A stretch of DNA of 64,000 nucleotides from JAJYRX01 sp041655275 (GCA_041655275.1 JBBAFU010000005.1:111423-175422); one strand, 5' to 3'; counted from the stretch's first letter, positions 52,602 to 60,198 are shown. The notes: generated by a model not told the origin, from the letters alone. Numbers and translations are program-made.

Positions 52602-53506
52602 GCGAATTCGTACGTTGTGCCTTCAAATTCGCGCAGAATGTCGTCGAGTTCGCGCACCCGAATGGCACCGCGCTGCTCGAATTTTGCAGGCCAAGTGATC
52701 GCGGGGTTCTGGAAGTTGCTCTCCAGGATGAAGAGCTTGCGCCCCTGATCCAAAGCTGCGCGGGCTTGCGTGAGTGTGCCGGACGTTTCGCTTGCTTCCA
52801 CGATAATCGTTGCTTCGGACAGCGCAGACATCGTCTTGTTGCGCTCAGGGAAGAAAAACCGGTTGACGTGTGCGCCTTGGGATTTGTAGCGCAGCAGGGG
52901 AACCTGACTGACCAAAAGAAATTCGCTGGCAATACGTCGTTGCAGCTCTGCATTTTGTTTGGGGTAGACCTCTGAGATGGGCGTACCAATAACAGCAATA
53001 GTGCGGCCACCAGCTTCGATGGCGGTTTGATGGGCGATTGTGTCTACGCCCTGGGCCAAGCCGGATACGATGGTGAAGTCGTGTTCAACCAGGCCGCGCA
53101 CCAGCTTGCGAGTGCGGGCAGCACCCTCGGGGTTGACCTTTCGTGTGCCCACAACGGCTACACGTCGTGGCGCCTCGGCCAGCTCCCATGAGCCCAGGAA
53201 ATACAAGAGCTCGACAGGATCAACCGCATCACGCAGTCGGGCAGGGTAGTCATGTGTGCCGTGAATGCGCAGACCAAAGCGTTCAATCCCGCGCCTGGAA
53301 AAATACTCAATGACTTCATCAGCAGCGCACCGGGCTGCATCTTCGTCTACCAGATCAGACGGCAGGCTACCCGGATTGGCTTCGAACAACTCGGCCAAAC
53401 GCTTGGTGCTGGATCTTGGCTGCTGCCAAAGGTTCTCATACGCACCCATCTCGATGCGGGTATCGATAGGCTTGTTCGCAAGCAATTCTGGCCATGGGCT
53501 CATCAT
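52598..53506 (-). CDS. DprA/Smf-like (SLOG-type Rossmann) protein
   Basis: This 302-residue protein has the DprA core: RRVAVVGTRKVNPEGAART, then FTIVSGLAQGVDTIAHQTAI (the SGxAxGxD nucleotide site), then GGRTIAVIGTPISEVYPKQN. The N-terminal part (YFSRRGIERFGLRIHGT-DYPARL) is DprA-like but short, and no winged-helix C-domain is evident. It is encoded with a PRTase gene, not beside topA or def as chromosomal dprA usually is. The ATG at 53506 has GGAG 8 nt upstream. Loading of ssDNA as in true DprA is not assured. Confidence 0.8.
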   Translation of the reverse strand: MMSPWPELLANKPIDTRIEMGAYENLWQQPRSSTKRLAELFEANPGSLPSDLVDEDAARCAADEVIEYFSRRGIERFGLRIHGTHDYPARLRDAVDPVELLYFLGSWELAEAPRRVAVVGTRKVNPEGAARTRKLVRGLVEHDFTIVSGLAQGVDTIAHQTAIEAGGRTIAVIGTPISEVYPKQNAELQRRIASEFLLVSQVPLLRYKSQGAHVNRFFFPERNKTMSALSEATIIVEASETSGTLTQARAALDQGRKLFILESNFQNPAITWPAKFEQRGAIRVRELDDILREFEGTTYEFA

Positions 53507-53580
53507 GATGTCCGCTCCAGTCGTTTTCGCTAGTGTATCGCGGGTGTTCCTGCAATTTGCGTATGCAACCATTGTACTGG

Positions 53581-53679
53581 TTAAGCGCACAGTAGCCATG
53601 GTCCCCCTATGTCAGCATAGTTGTCGCACTTGATTTGGATTGATGAGATGAATGTGGCGAGATACAGCCAGGGCTTCAT
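53581..53679 (-). CDS. Possible 32-residue ORF behind a strong ribosome site
   Basis: AGGAGG lies 5 nt before an ATG at 53679, reading MKPWLYLATFISSIQIKCDN and 12 more residues to a stop. The ribosome-site region is part of the 38-bp repeat also found at 30697-30734, where it leads nowhere. It follows the truncated hicB by 22 nt, where a toxin gene might once have been. I recognise no family; it may be non-coding debris. Confidence 0.25.
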   Translation of the reverse strand: MKPWLYLATFISSIQIKCDNYADIGGPWLLCA

Positions 53680-53710
53680 GTGACCTCCTGATAAAAACTG
53701 GTTAGACGAC
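53673..53710 (-). repeat. 38-bp repeat, copy 2 (at the hicB 3' end)
   Basis: Matches 30697-30734 at 33 of 38 positions, including TAA of the upstream gene, TTTTATCAGGAGG and CACATGAAGC on the minus strand. The common content suggests a mobile or recombined gene-end module. Confidence 0.6.
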
Positions 53711-53953
53711 GGGTTTGCCATCAATCCCGTCGACGCTATGCGAGAGAGCCGGTTCGATATCATCCTCAGCGCAGGCATCCAGAAATACTTTCAGCGAAAT
53801 TTTGCCTTCATGCTGCAAGCTCTCCACGTCCTTGCCGTAGAAGTCGGCTCCGCCGTTCAACCCAAGGAATTCACCTCGAAACATTTGAATGTCCGGGTCA
53901 AAAGTAATGACGGCCTGATAGCTATCGATTATCATCGTGTTGATCATCTTCAT
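53702..53953 (-). CDS. hicB: HicB-family antitoxin, truncated and without visible HicA
   Basis: This 83-residue protein carries the HicB core: YQAVITFDPDIQMFRGEFLG and LNGGADFYGKDVESLQHEG, then SLKVFLDACAEDDIEP. Family members of this type continue with a C-terminal ribbon-helix-helix DNA-binding segment, which is missing here; the protein ends GIDGKPVV. No HicA toxin gene is seen on either side. It is probably a leftover or orphan antitoxin in this patch of decayed genes. The exact ATG (53953 or two codons downstream) is unsure, with no strong ribosome site. Confidence 0.7.
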   Translation of the reverse strand: MKMINTMIIDSYQAVITFDPDIQMFRGEFLGLNGGADFYGKDVESLQHEGKISLKVFLDACAEDDIEPALSHSVDGIDGKPVV

Positions 53954-53992
53954 AGAATCTCATAGAACACCATCCTGGTGACGGTGTTTGAA

Positions 53993-54040
53993 GAAGGACG
54001 GCCTTCCCCATTTCGGGTTGAACCTGCCAGGACGACCTGG
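53993..54040 (+). promoter_or_regulatory. Guanidine-II (mini-ykkC) riboswitch upstream of sugE
   Basis: Two small hairpins with ACGR loops are seen: GAAGG-ACGG-CCTTC (53993-54006) and CCAGG-ACGA-CCTGG (54027-54040), joined by 20 nt. This is the defining pattern of the mini-ykkC class, which binds guanidinium and turns on exporters. The AGGAAAGG ribosome site follows at 54054, and sugE starts at 54065. The gene behind it, a SugE/Gdx-type transporter, is the classic target. Confidence 0.88.
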
Positions 54041-54064
54041 CCTTTCATACAAGAGGAAAGGTCA

Positions 54065-54382
54065 ATGGCCTGGATCTATCTTCTGGTTGCCGGCCTGCTC
54101 GAGGTCATCTGGTCCTATTCCATGAAGCTGTCGGACGGTTTCACGCGACTGACGCCTTCGGTTGTGACCGTCGTCATGCAGATTGCCAGCTTCTGGCTGC
54201 TGGCGCTGGCCATGCGCACCATTCCGCTGGGCTCTGCGTATGTGATCTGGACCGGCATCGGCGCCGTCGGTGCCTTTCTGGTGGGCATCTTTCTGCTGGC
54301 GGAACCGGTGAATGCCATGCGGGTGCTGGCGGCGGTGCTGATCGTTGCCGGGCTGGTGCTGATGCGAGTGGCCAGTCCTTGA
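54065..54382 (+). CDS. sugE: SMR-family guanidinium exporter SugE/Gdx
   Basis: This 105-residue, four-helix small multidrug resistance protein starts MAWIYLLVAGLLEVIWSYSM with the essential Glu in helix 1 (residue 13). It continues KLSDGFTRLTPS, ASFWLLALAMRTIPLGSAYV and WTGIGAVGAFLVGIFLLAEP, the sequence pattern of the SugE/Gdx subgroup that exports guanidinium in exchange for protons. An upstream in-frame ATG at 53978 would place the riboswitch inside the protein and is rejected. A broken copy lies at 51765. Confidence 0.93.
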   Translation: MAWIYLLVAGLLEVIWSYSMKLSDGFTRLTPSVVTVVMQIASFWLLALAMRTIPLGSAYVIWTGIGAVGAFLVGIFLLAEPVNAMRVLAAVLIVAGLVLMRVASP

Positions 54383-54537
54383 GGGTTTCTGACCTGCGGC
54401 AGACAAAGCGGCCATCGGAGGGTTTCACGGTATTCCATGGAAATTCATAGGATTTCATAGAATTGATCCGAACATTCCGACAAGCCCCATCGTTTGGGAC
54501 AGGGATGAAAGGAGCGCAAGTGATGGCTATAGGTTGT

Positions 54538-54687
54538 TCATTCCATAGCCACCGGCGGTCGGCGGTGAGCAGCTCGCCGAGACGCTACCAGCGCGTCGGT
54601 GCGGGCAATGTCTGAAAGCAACAATGCTTTGAGCGATGGTTTCGCACCTGCCTGCAGGCGATGCCATTGAATGCTCCAATTTTTCAT
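54538..54687 (-). CDS. Possible 49-residue ORF of unknown origin
   Basis: On the minus strand GGAG lies 5 nt before an ATG at 54687, giving MKNWSIQWHRLQAGAKPSLK and 29 more residues. The segment TDALVASRRAA resembles DALVAPRRAA in the antitoxin remnant at 51625, so both may descend from the same kind of gene. I recognise no complete family. The flanking 54383-54997 stretch otherwise holds only the palindrome at 54746 and the antitoxin fragment at 54816. Confidence 0.25.
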   Translation of the reverse strand: MKNWSIQWHRLQAGAKPSLKALLLSDIARTDALVASRRAAHRRPPVAME

Positions 54688-54745
54688 GTGATCTCCATAG
54701 GTGGCTGCTTTCTATCCAATAAGATATTGGTTTACGAAATTTCTG

Positions 54746-54762
54746 TGTTCAATAGTTGAACA
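54746..54762. promoter_or_regulatory. Second copy of the 17-bp palindrome
   Basis: TGTTCAATAGTTGAACA here is identical to 9802-9818. It lies in decayed sequence with no intact gene close by, so it may be the leftover control site of a lost gene. Confidence 0.45.
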
Positions 54763-54815
54763 CCATTTCTGCGGACGCACCGTCCCAACGAGCAAGTGCG
54801 CGATCCCTGCCAAGT

Positions 54816-54986
54816 TCAGATTTCCTGAATATCGACCTCGATCGCAGTGTCTTTCAGTGCTAGCCGTTGCCGCGCGATGGCTGCAAGATTCTGGTCTTCC
54901 AATTCTTGCACCATGGCTTCAAACAGTTCGGGCGTCACAATATAAAATGCAGGCCCATCATGGTTGAGCACAGCTACCGGTGCTCC
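54816..54986 (-). pseudogene. 5'-truncated Phd/StbD-type antitoxin remnant
   Basis: The minus strand reads GAPVAVLNHDGPAFYIVTPE, then LFEAMVQELEDQNLAAIA and a C-terminal IEVDIQEI before a stop. This matches the C-terminal half of Phd/StbD-type antitoxins (LNxxxPxFY followed by a helical Glu-rich segment). The N-terminal DNA-binding half is missing, and the break lies within 12 nt of the rfbC stop codon. No toxin gene follows. It is a relic. Confidence 0.55.
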
Positions 54987-54997
54987 CCCCGCCCTGT

Positions 54998-55531
54998 TCA
55001 GGGTTTGAACGCCTCGCCGCGTGCGTCCTTTTCCGACAGGATCACATTTTGAACATCCACCGGCCAGTCGATAGCCAATACTGCATCATTCCACAGGATG
55101 CTGCGCTCGTGCTGGGGCGCGTAATAGTCCGTGGTCTTGTAGAGAAACTCGGCCACTTCGCTAAGCACCACAAAGCCGTGGGCGAAGCCTTCGGGCACCC
55201 ACAGCTGCTGCCTATTTTCGGCGCTCAAGCGTGCGCCCACCCATTGCCCGCGTGTCGGCGAGCCGGGCCGGATGTCCACCGCCACGTCAAATACCTCGCC
55301 CAGGGTCACACGTACCAGTTTGCCCTGTGGCTGCTCGACCTGGTAGTGCAGGCCGCGCAGCACATGTCGTGCCGAGCGCGAGTGATTGTCCTGGACGAAA
55401 CGCAGCGGGCGCCCGAGGGCTTCCTCGTAGCGCACGTGGTTGAAGCTTTCATAGAAGAAGCCACGGTCGTCGCCGTAGACCGTCGGTGTGATAAGCACGA
55501 CATCAGGGATGGCCAGGGCTTGTGCCTGCAT
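54998..55531 (-). CDS. rfbC: dTDP-4-dehydrorhamnose 3,5-epimerase
   Basis: This 177-residue cupin enzyme has GFFYESFNHVRYEEALG near residue 25, FVQDNHSRSARHVLRGLHYQ with the catalytic His near residue 62, and LWVPEGFAHGFVVLSE. It epimerises C3 and C5 of dTDP-4-keto-6-deoxyglucose. It lies 66 nt behind rfbA in the same direction. Downstream, in place of rfbB, is the accessory patch; rfbB itself lies 29 kb further on. Confidence 0.95.
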   Translation of the reverse strand: MQAQALAIPDVVLITPTVYGDDRGFFYESFNHVRYEEALGRPLRFVQDNHSRSARHVLRGLHYQVEQPQGKLVRVTLGEVFDVAVDIRPGSPTRGQWVGARLSAENRQQLWVPEGFAHGFVVLSEVAEFLYKTTDYYAPQHERSILWNDAVLAIDWPVDVQNVILSEKDARGEAFKP

Positions 55532-55597
55532 GGAGATTTTTGTCCTCTTGCTATGCTGTGGAGGTATAGAATCAGGCGTAGCGTAGCATAAGCTCCC

Positions 55598-56494
55598 CTA
55601 CCGCCCCCCTTCCACCAGCAACCGCTGCAGATACTGTCCGTAGCCGTTTTTCGCCAGCGGCGCGGCCAGGGCTTCCAGGGCGGCGTCGCTGATCCAGCCC
55701 TGGCGCCAGGCGATCTCTTCCGGGCAGGCCACTTTCAGGCCCTGGCGCCGCTCCAGCGTGGCGATGAACTGGCTTGCTTCCAGCAGGGATTCATGGGTGC
55801 CGGTATCCAGCCAGGCATAGCCGCGGCCCATGATTTCCACCTGCAGGGCGTCGCGCGCCAGGTAGAGCCGGTTCAGGTCGGTGATTTCCAGCTCGCCGCG
55901 CGGTGAGGGGCGCAGGCTGCGGGCCATCTCGACGACGTGCTCATCGTAGAAGTACAGGCCGGTGACGGCGTAGCTGGAGCGCGGCTTTTCGGGTTTCTCT
56001 TCCAGGGACAGCACTTTGCCGCTGTTGTCGAATTCCGCCACGCCGTAGCGTTGCGGGTCGTGCACATGGTAGGCGAACACGCTGGCGCCGTGGCGGCGCG
56101 CCATGGCGTTGTGCAGCAGTTCCTGCAGGGCGTGGCCGTAGAAGAGGTTGTCACCCAGCACCAGGGCGCTGGGGGCATCGCCGATGAAGTCCGCGCCGAT
56201 CAGAAAGGCCTGGGCCAGGCCGTCGGGGCTGGGCTGCTCGGCGTATTGCAGTTGTATGCCCCAGGCGCTGCCGTCGCCCAGCAGCTGGGCGAAGCGCGGC
56301 GTGTCCTGGGGGGTGGAGATGATGAGGATGTCGCGGATACCGGCCAACATCAGGGTGGCCAGCGGGTAGTACACCATGGGCTTGTCATATACCGGCAGCA
56401 GCTGTTTGCTGACGGCCAGGGTGGCGGGGTGCAGGCGGGTGCCTGAGCCGCCGGCCAGGATGATGCCTTTGCGATGGGGGGCGGGTAGGGTCAA
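55598..56494 (-). CDS. rfbA: Glucose-1-phosphate thymidylyltransferase
   Basis: This 298-residue nucleotidyltransferase has the RmlA signature GIILAGGSGTRLHPATLAVS, then KQLLPVYDKPMVYYPL. It makes dTDP-glucose from dTTP and glucose-1-phosphate, the first step of dTDP-rhamnose synthesis. The start is taken as the TTG at 56494, overlapping the rfbD stop (TTGA), because it gives the normal RmlA length and GGAG lies 8 nt upstream. An in-frame ATG at 56551 inside rfbD would add 19 residues not found in the family. Confidence 0.92.
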   Translation of the reverse strand: MTLPAPHRKGIILAGGSGTRLHPATLAVSKQLLPVYDKPMVYYPLATLMLAGIRDILIISTPQDTPRFAQLLGDGSAWGIQLQYAEQPSPDGLAQAFLIGADFIGDAPSALVLGDNLFYGHALQELLHNAMARRHGASVFAYHVHDPQRYGVAEFDNSGKVLSLEEKPEKPRSSYAVTGLYFYDEHVVEMARSLRPSPRGELEITDLNRLYLARDALQVEIMGRGYAWLDTGTHESLLEASQFIATLERRQGLKVACPEEIAWRQGWISDAALEALAAPLAKNGYGQYLQRLLVEGGR

Positions 56495-57390
56495 GCGTCG
56501 GTCTCCAGTCCAATCACGCGCGCCAGGTCGCTGCGCCAGTCGGGCAGGCACAAGTGCAGTGCCTGGCTGAGCCGGGTGGTGTCCAGGCAGGAGTTGGCGG
56601 GGCGGCGCGCAGGGGTGGGGTAGTCGCGGGACGGGATGGCCCGCAGGCGGTCGGGGCGCAGGCGCAGGCGCAGGCCGCGTTCCTGCAGGTGTTGCAGTAC
56701 CTGCAGGGCCAGGCCGTGCCAGCTGGTGCGCCCGGCGGCGCTCAGGTGGTACAGGCCGGCGGGCAGCGTGCCCTGGCGCCAGGCGGCCACGGCAAGGGCG
56801 CTCACGTCGGCAATCAGCAGGGCCGAGGTGGGGGCGCCGTGCTGGTCGTCCACCACCGACAGGCTGTCGCGCTCTTGCGCCAGCCGGGTAATGGTGCGTA
56901 CGAAGTTGCGCCCGCGTGCGCTGTAGACCCAGCTGGTGCGCAACACCAGGGCCTGGCAGCCGCTGGCGGCAATCGCCTGCTCGCCCGCATGCTTGCTGTG
57001 CCCGTAGACGTTGAGCGGCGCCGGCGTGTCGTCTTCCGTCCAGGGCGTGCGCTTGCTGCCGTCGAACACATAGTCGGTGGAGTAGTGCAGCAGCAGGGCG
57101 TCGTGCTGCACGGCAGCCTGGGCCAGCTCGGCCACGGCGTCGGCGTTCACGCGTTGCGCCGCGTCGGGCTCGCTTTCAGCGGCGTCCACGGCCGTCCAGG
57201 CGGCGGCGTTCACGATCAGGCCGGGGCGGTGGCGCGCCACCAGGCTCGCCAGGCGCTCGGGCCGCGCCAGGTCGGCCTGTGCCCGTCCCAGGGCGATCAC
57301 GGGCCCCAGGGGCAGCAGGCTGCGCTGCAGTTCCAGGCCGACCTGGCCGGTCTTGCCCAGCAGCAGAATGGGTCGCGTGGCAGGCAACAT
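56491..57390 (-). CDS. rfbD: dTDP-4-dehydrorhamnose reductase
   Basis: This 299-residue extended SDR has LLLGKTGQVGLELQRSL near the start, NAAAWTAVDAAESEPDAA, the STDYVFDGSK segment and the catalytic LNVYGHSKHAGEQAI (YxxxK) motif. It reduces the 4-keto group to give dTDP-L-rhamnose. The ATG at 57390 has GGGAG 6 nt upstream, which is preferred over the ATG at 57417. It is the first gene of the leftward rfbDAC set. Confidence 0.94.
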   Translation of the reverse strand: MLPATRPILLLGKTGQVGLELQRSLLPLGPVIALGRAQADLARPERLASLVARHRPGLIVNAAAWTAVDAAESEPDAAQRVNADAVAELAQAAVQHDALLLHYSTDYVFDGSKRTPWTEDDTPAPLNVYGHSKHAGEQAIAASGCQALVLRTSWVYSARGRNFVRTITRLAQERDSLSVVDDQHGAPTSALLIADVSALAVAAWRQGTLPAGLYHLSAAGRTSWHGLALQVLQHLQERGLRLRLRPDRLRAIPSRDYPTPARRPANSCLDTTRLSQALHLCLPDWRSDLARVIGLETDA

Positions 57391-57520
57391 GGCGGGCTCC
57401 CGCAGGAAAACCCGCATTATAGAGAATCAACCCGGAGAACCAGCCCACAGCGGTAGCCAAAGCCCCGCGCTCCACTACAATGGCCGCAAAAGCCCCAAAC
57501 CCTCATCGCCGCTGCCGCCT

Positions 57521-58618
57521 ATGGCCTATCTGATTACCGCCTTTCTGGTTTCGCTGGTCGCCACCCTGCTGATCGTGCGCCTGCAAAGCCTGCACGGGCG
57601 GTTCACGGCCGATACGGACCTGACGGGGGTGCAGAAGTTTCATCATCGCCCCGTGCCGCGGGTGGGGGGGGTGGCGCTGCTGCTGGCGATGGCGGCCGTA
57701 ATCCTGCTGGCCCTGGTGCGCGAGCCCGGCCAGGCCCTGGCGCTGGCGCTCATCTGGCTGTGCGCGCTACCGGCCTTTGCCGGCGGCCTGGCGGAGGATG
57801 TCACCAAGCGCGTGGCGGCGCGCTGGCGTTTTGCCGCCATTGCCGTGTCGGGCGTGCTGGTGTGGTACGTGCTGGGCGTGGGCGTCACGCGCCTGGACAT
57901 CCCCGGCGTCGACACCCTGTTGCGCCTGGCCGCCGTGAGCTTTGTGGTGACCCTGGTGGCCATTACGGGGGCGGCCAATGCGGTCAACATCATCGACGGC
58001 TACAACGGCCTGGCGGCGGTCGTGTCCATGGTGATCTTTGCAGGCTTTGCCTATGTGAGCTTTTATCTGGATGACCGCCTGCTCGTCATCCTGTGCGTGG
58101 GCATGATGGGGGCGATTGCGGGTTTTCTGGTGTGGAACTACCCGCGTGCCTTCGTGTTTCTGGGTGACGGCGGGGCGTATTTCATCGGCTACGCCATGGG
58201 GCTGGTCTCCATCCTGCTGCTGGCGCGCCATCCTCAGGTCTCGGCCTGGTTTCCGTTACTATTATGCTTTTATCCGGTGTTCGAGACGCTGTTCTCGATC
58301 TACCGCAAATGGATTGTGCGCGGGCGCTCGCCGGGCATTCCCGATGGCGTGCACCTGCACATGCTGGTGTACCGGCGCCTGGTGCGCTGGGTGCGGCCGG
58401 GCACGCGCGCGGGGCGTCTGCAGGAGCAGCGCAATGCGCTGACCTCGCCCTACCTGTGGGTGCTGTCGTCGCTGGCGGGCCTGCCGGCCGTACTGTTCTG
58501 GCGCACCCCGTGGCTGCTGATGCTGTTCACCTTTCTGTTTGCGGTACTGTATACCGTGCTGTACCGGGCGCTGGTGCTGTTTCGGGTGCCGCGCTGGCTG
58601 GTCCTCAGAAGGAAGTGA
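57521..58618 (+). CDS. Undecaprenyl-phosphate sugar-1-phosphate transferase (WecA/MraY family)
   Basis: This 365-residue polytopic protein has about ten membrane helices. Family motifs are KFHHRPVPRVGG near residue 37, the catalytic NIIDGYNGLAAV near residue 157, FVFLGDGGAYFIGY near residue 213, and the His motif DGVHLHMLVYRR near residue 278. It should start O-antigen or other surface polysaccharide assembly on undecaprenyl phosphate. The ATG at 57521 gives the first helix at once; an upstream opening from 57353 is hydrophilic and unrelated. Confidence 0.92.
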   Translation: MAYLITAFLVSLVATLLIVRLQSLHGRFTADTDLTGVQKFHHRPVPRVGGVALLLAMAAVILLALVREPGQALALALIWLCALPAFAGGLAEDVTKRVAARWRFAAIAVSGVLVWYVLGVGVTRLDIPGVDTLLRLAAVSFVVTLVAITGAANAVNIIDGYNGLAAVVSMVIFAGFAYVSFYLDDRLLVILCVGMMGAIAGFLVWNYPRAFVFLGDGGAYFIGYAMGLVSILLLARHPQVSAWFPLLLCFYPVFETLFSIYRKWIVRGRSPGIPDGVHLHMLVYRRLVRWVRPGTRAGRLQEQRNALTSPYLWVLSSLAGLPAVLFWRTPWLLMLFTFLFAVLYTVLYRALVLFRVPRWLVLRRK

Positions 58619-60198
58619 TGCTCGGCACATTCATGCCTCCGGTTCGACTCCCGTCCCTCCCGCATTGGCGCCACTGGGCGTACGCGATGGCGCTGGCCAT
58701 GGCCCTGGGCGGCTGTGCGCGCTGGGTCCCCCCGGCCGGGGATGTGCTGAAAACACCGGAAGCGGCATCCGAAACGGCACCTGAAAGCGCACCGGAAGGT
58801 ACGCCCCAAGCGACAGAGGATGCCGCAACAGCGGATGTGGCAGCAGAGGCCCCGCCGCCGGCACGCGACGGCCGCCTGGACGGTCTGCGCAGCGGGCCCG
58901 GTGCAGCAACGGACAATGCCACAGCGCTGGATCTGGCCACGGCCTGGCAGCTGGCGCAGCTGAACGATCCGCGCTACCAGGCGGCGCTGAGCGCGCGCGC
59001 GGCCAGCGCCGGCGAGCGTGCCGTGGGCCGATCTGCACTGTTGCCGCAGGTGCAGGCCAGCGTCTATCGCGGGCGGGTGCGCGGCACGCGGACCATGCCG
59101 GATTTTTCCGGGGTGATGGCGACATCCGAGCTGGGCTATGACTCCAGCAGCGCCGTGCTGCAGCTCTCGCAGCCGGTGCTGGATTACGGCCGCTATGCGG
59201 AATACCAGCGCGGCGCGGCGGCGGCGGCCGAAGGCGAGGCGCGCTTTGCCGTGGCCCGCAGCGAGGCCGCCCTGCGCCTGGCCACGGCGTATTACCGCGT
59301 CGTGCTGGCCAGGGGGCGCGTCAGCCTGCAGGAGGCGCTGGTGACGGCCTATACGGAGCGGGTGAAGGCGCTGGAGGCACGCTTTGCCCATGATGCCGGC
59401 ACACGCACCGAAGTGGCCGAGACGCAGGCGCGGCTGGCGCTGGCGCAGGCCGATGCCGTGGATGCGCGCGACGAGCAGGCCCTGGCGCTGCGTGCCCTGG
59501 CCCTGCTGACCGGGCGCGAGCCGCAAACCTTGACGACCCTGGCCGGCCCGCCCGTGCCGCATCTGCCGCAGCCGCATTCACTGGTGGACTGGCTGGATGC
59601 GGCGCGTCGCCAAAGCCCGCAGCTGCTGCTGGCCGAGCGCCGGCACCGCCTGGCGCAGGTGGGGGTGGATGCCGCCACGGCCGAGTTTCTGCCGCGTGCG
59701 GCGCTGGTGGCCAGCCTGTCGCACGCCGACAGCGAGGATCTGGCCAGCCTGCAGCAAAAAAGCAATACCGTGAACGTGGGCCTGCAGCTGCAGGTGCCGC
59801 TGTTTGCCGGTGGTTACCATAGCGCCGACCGCGCGCGTGCGGCAGCGCGACGGCGCGAGGCGGAAAGCGATGCCCTGGCCGCGCTGGCACGCACGCAGGC
59901 GGAAGTGATTCGCCAGTTCGGCCTGATGGAAGGCGGTGTGGAGCGCGTGGAGGCGCTGGAAGCGGCGCGGGCATCGGCACAGTTCAGCCTGGAGGCCACC
60001 AGCAAGAGCTTCGAGCACGGCCTGAGCAGCAATCTGGAAGTGCTCAAGGCGCAGGAGGCCCTGCACACGGCGGAGCATGCCCTGCTGACGGCGCACCTGG
60101 ACTGGCGCATGGCGCAGCTGCGCCTGGCCCTGGCGGCGGGTGACGATTTGCCGGATGAAGAAAGCGCTGCAACAGTTTCCGCCAAGCCAAAGCCCTGA
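58618..60198 (+). CDS. TolC-family outer-membrane lipoprotein (second secretion channel)
   Basis: This 526-residue protein has a lipoprotein signal: a hydrophobic stretch AYAMALAMALGGCARW with lipobox LGGC near residue 32. A low-complexity Glu/Ala/Pro linker (about 45-85) follows, then a TolC-like channel domain starting LDLATAWQLAQLNDPRYQAA. It closely resembles the TolC protein of the type I operon at 29165. The ATG at 58618 overlaps the previous stop by one base. It is immediately upstream of the large secreted protein, so it is probably a dedicated or alternative exit channel for it. Confidence 0.9.
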   Translation: MLGTFMPPVRLPSLPHWRHWAYAMALAMALGGCARWVPPAGDVLKTPEAASETAPESAPEGTPQATEDAATADVAAEAPPPARDGRLDGLRSGPGAATDNATALDLATAWQLAQLNDPRYQAALSARAASAGERAVGRSALLPQVQASVYRGRVRGTRTMPDFSGVMATSELGYDSSSAVLQLSQPVLDYGRYAEYQRGAAAAAEGEARFAVARSEAALRLATAYYRVVLARGRVSLQEALVTAYTERVKALEARFAHDAGTRTEVAETQARLALAQADAVDARDEQALALRALALLTGREPQTLTTLAGPPVPHLPQPHSLVDWLDAARRQSPQLLLAERRHRLAQVGVDAATAEFLPRAALVASLSHADSEDLASLQQKSNTVNVGLQLQVPLFAGGYHSADRARAAARRREAESDALAALARTQAEVIRQFGLMEGGVERVEALEAARASAQFSLEATSKSFEHGLSSNLEVLKAQEALHTAEHALLTAHLDWRMAQLRLALAAGDDLPDEESAATVSAKPKP

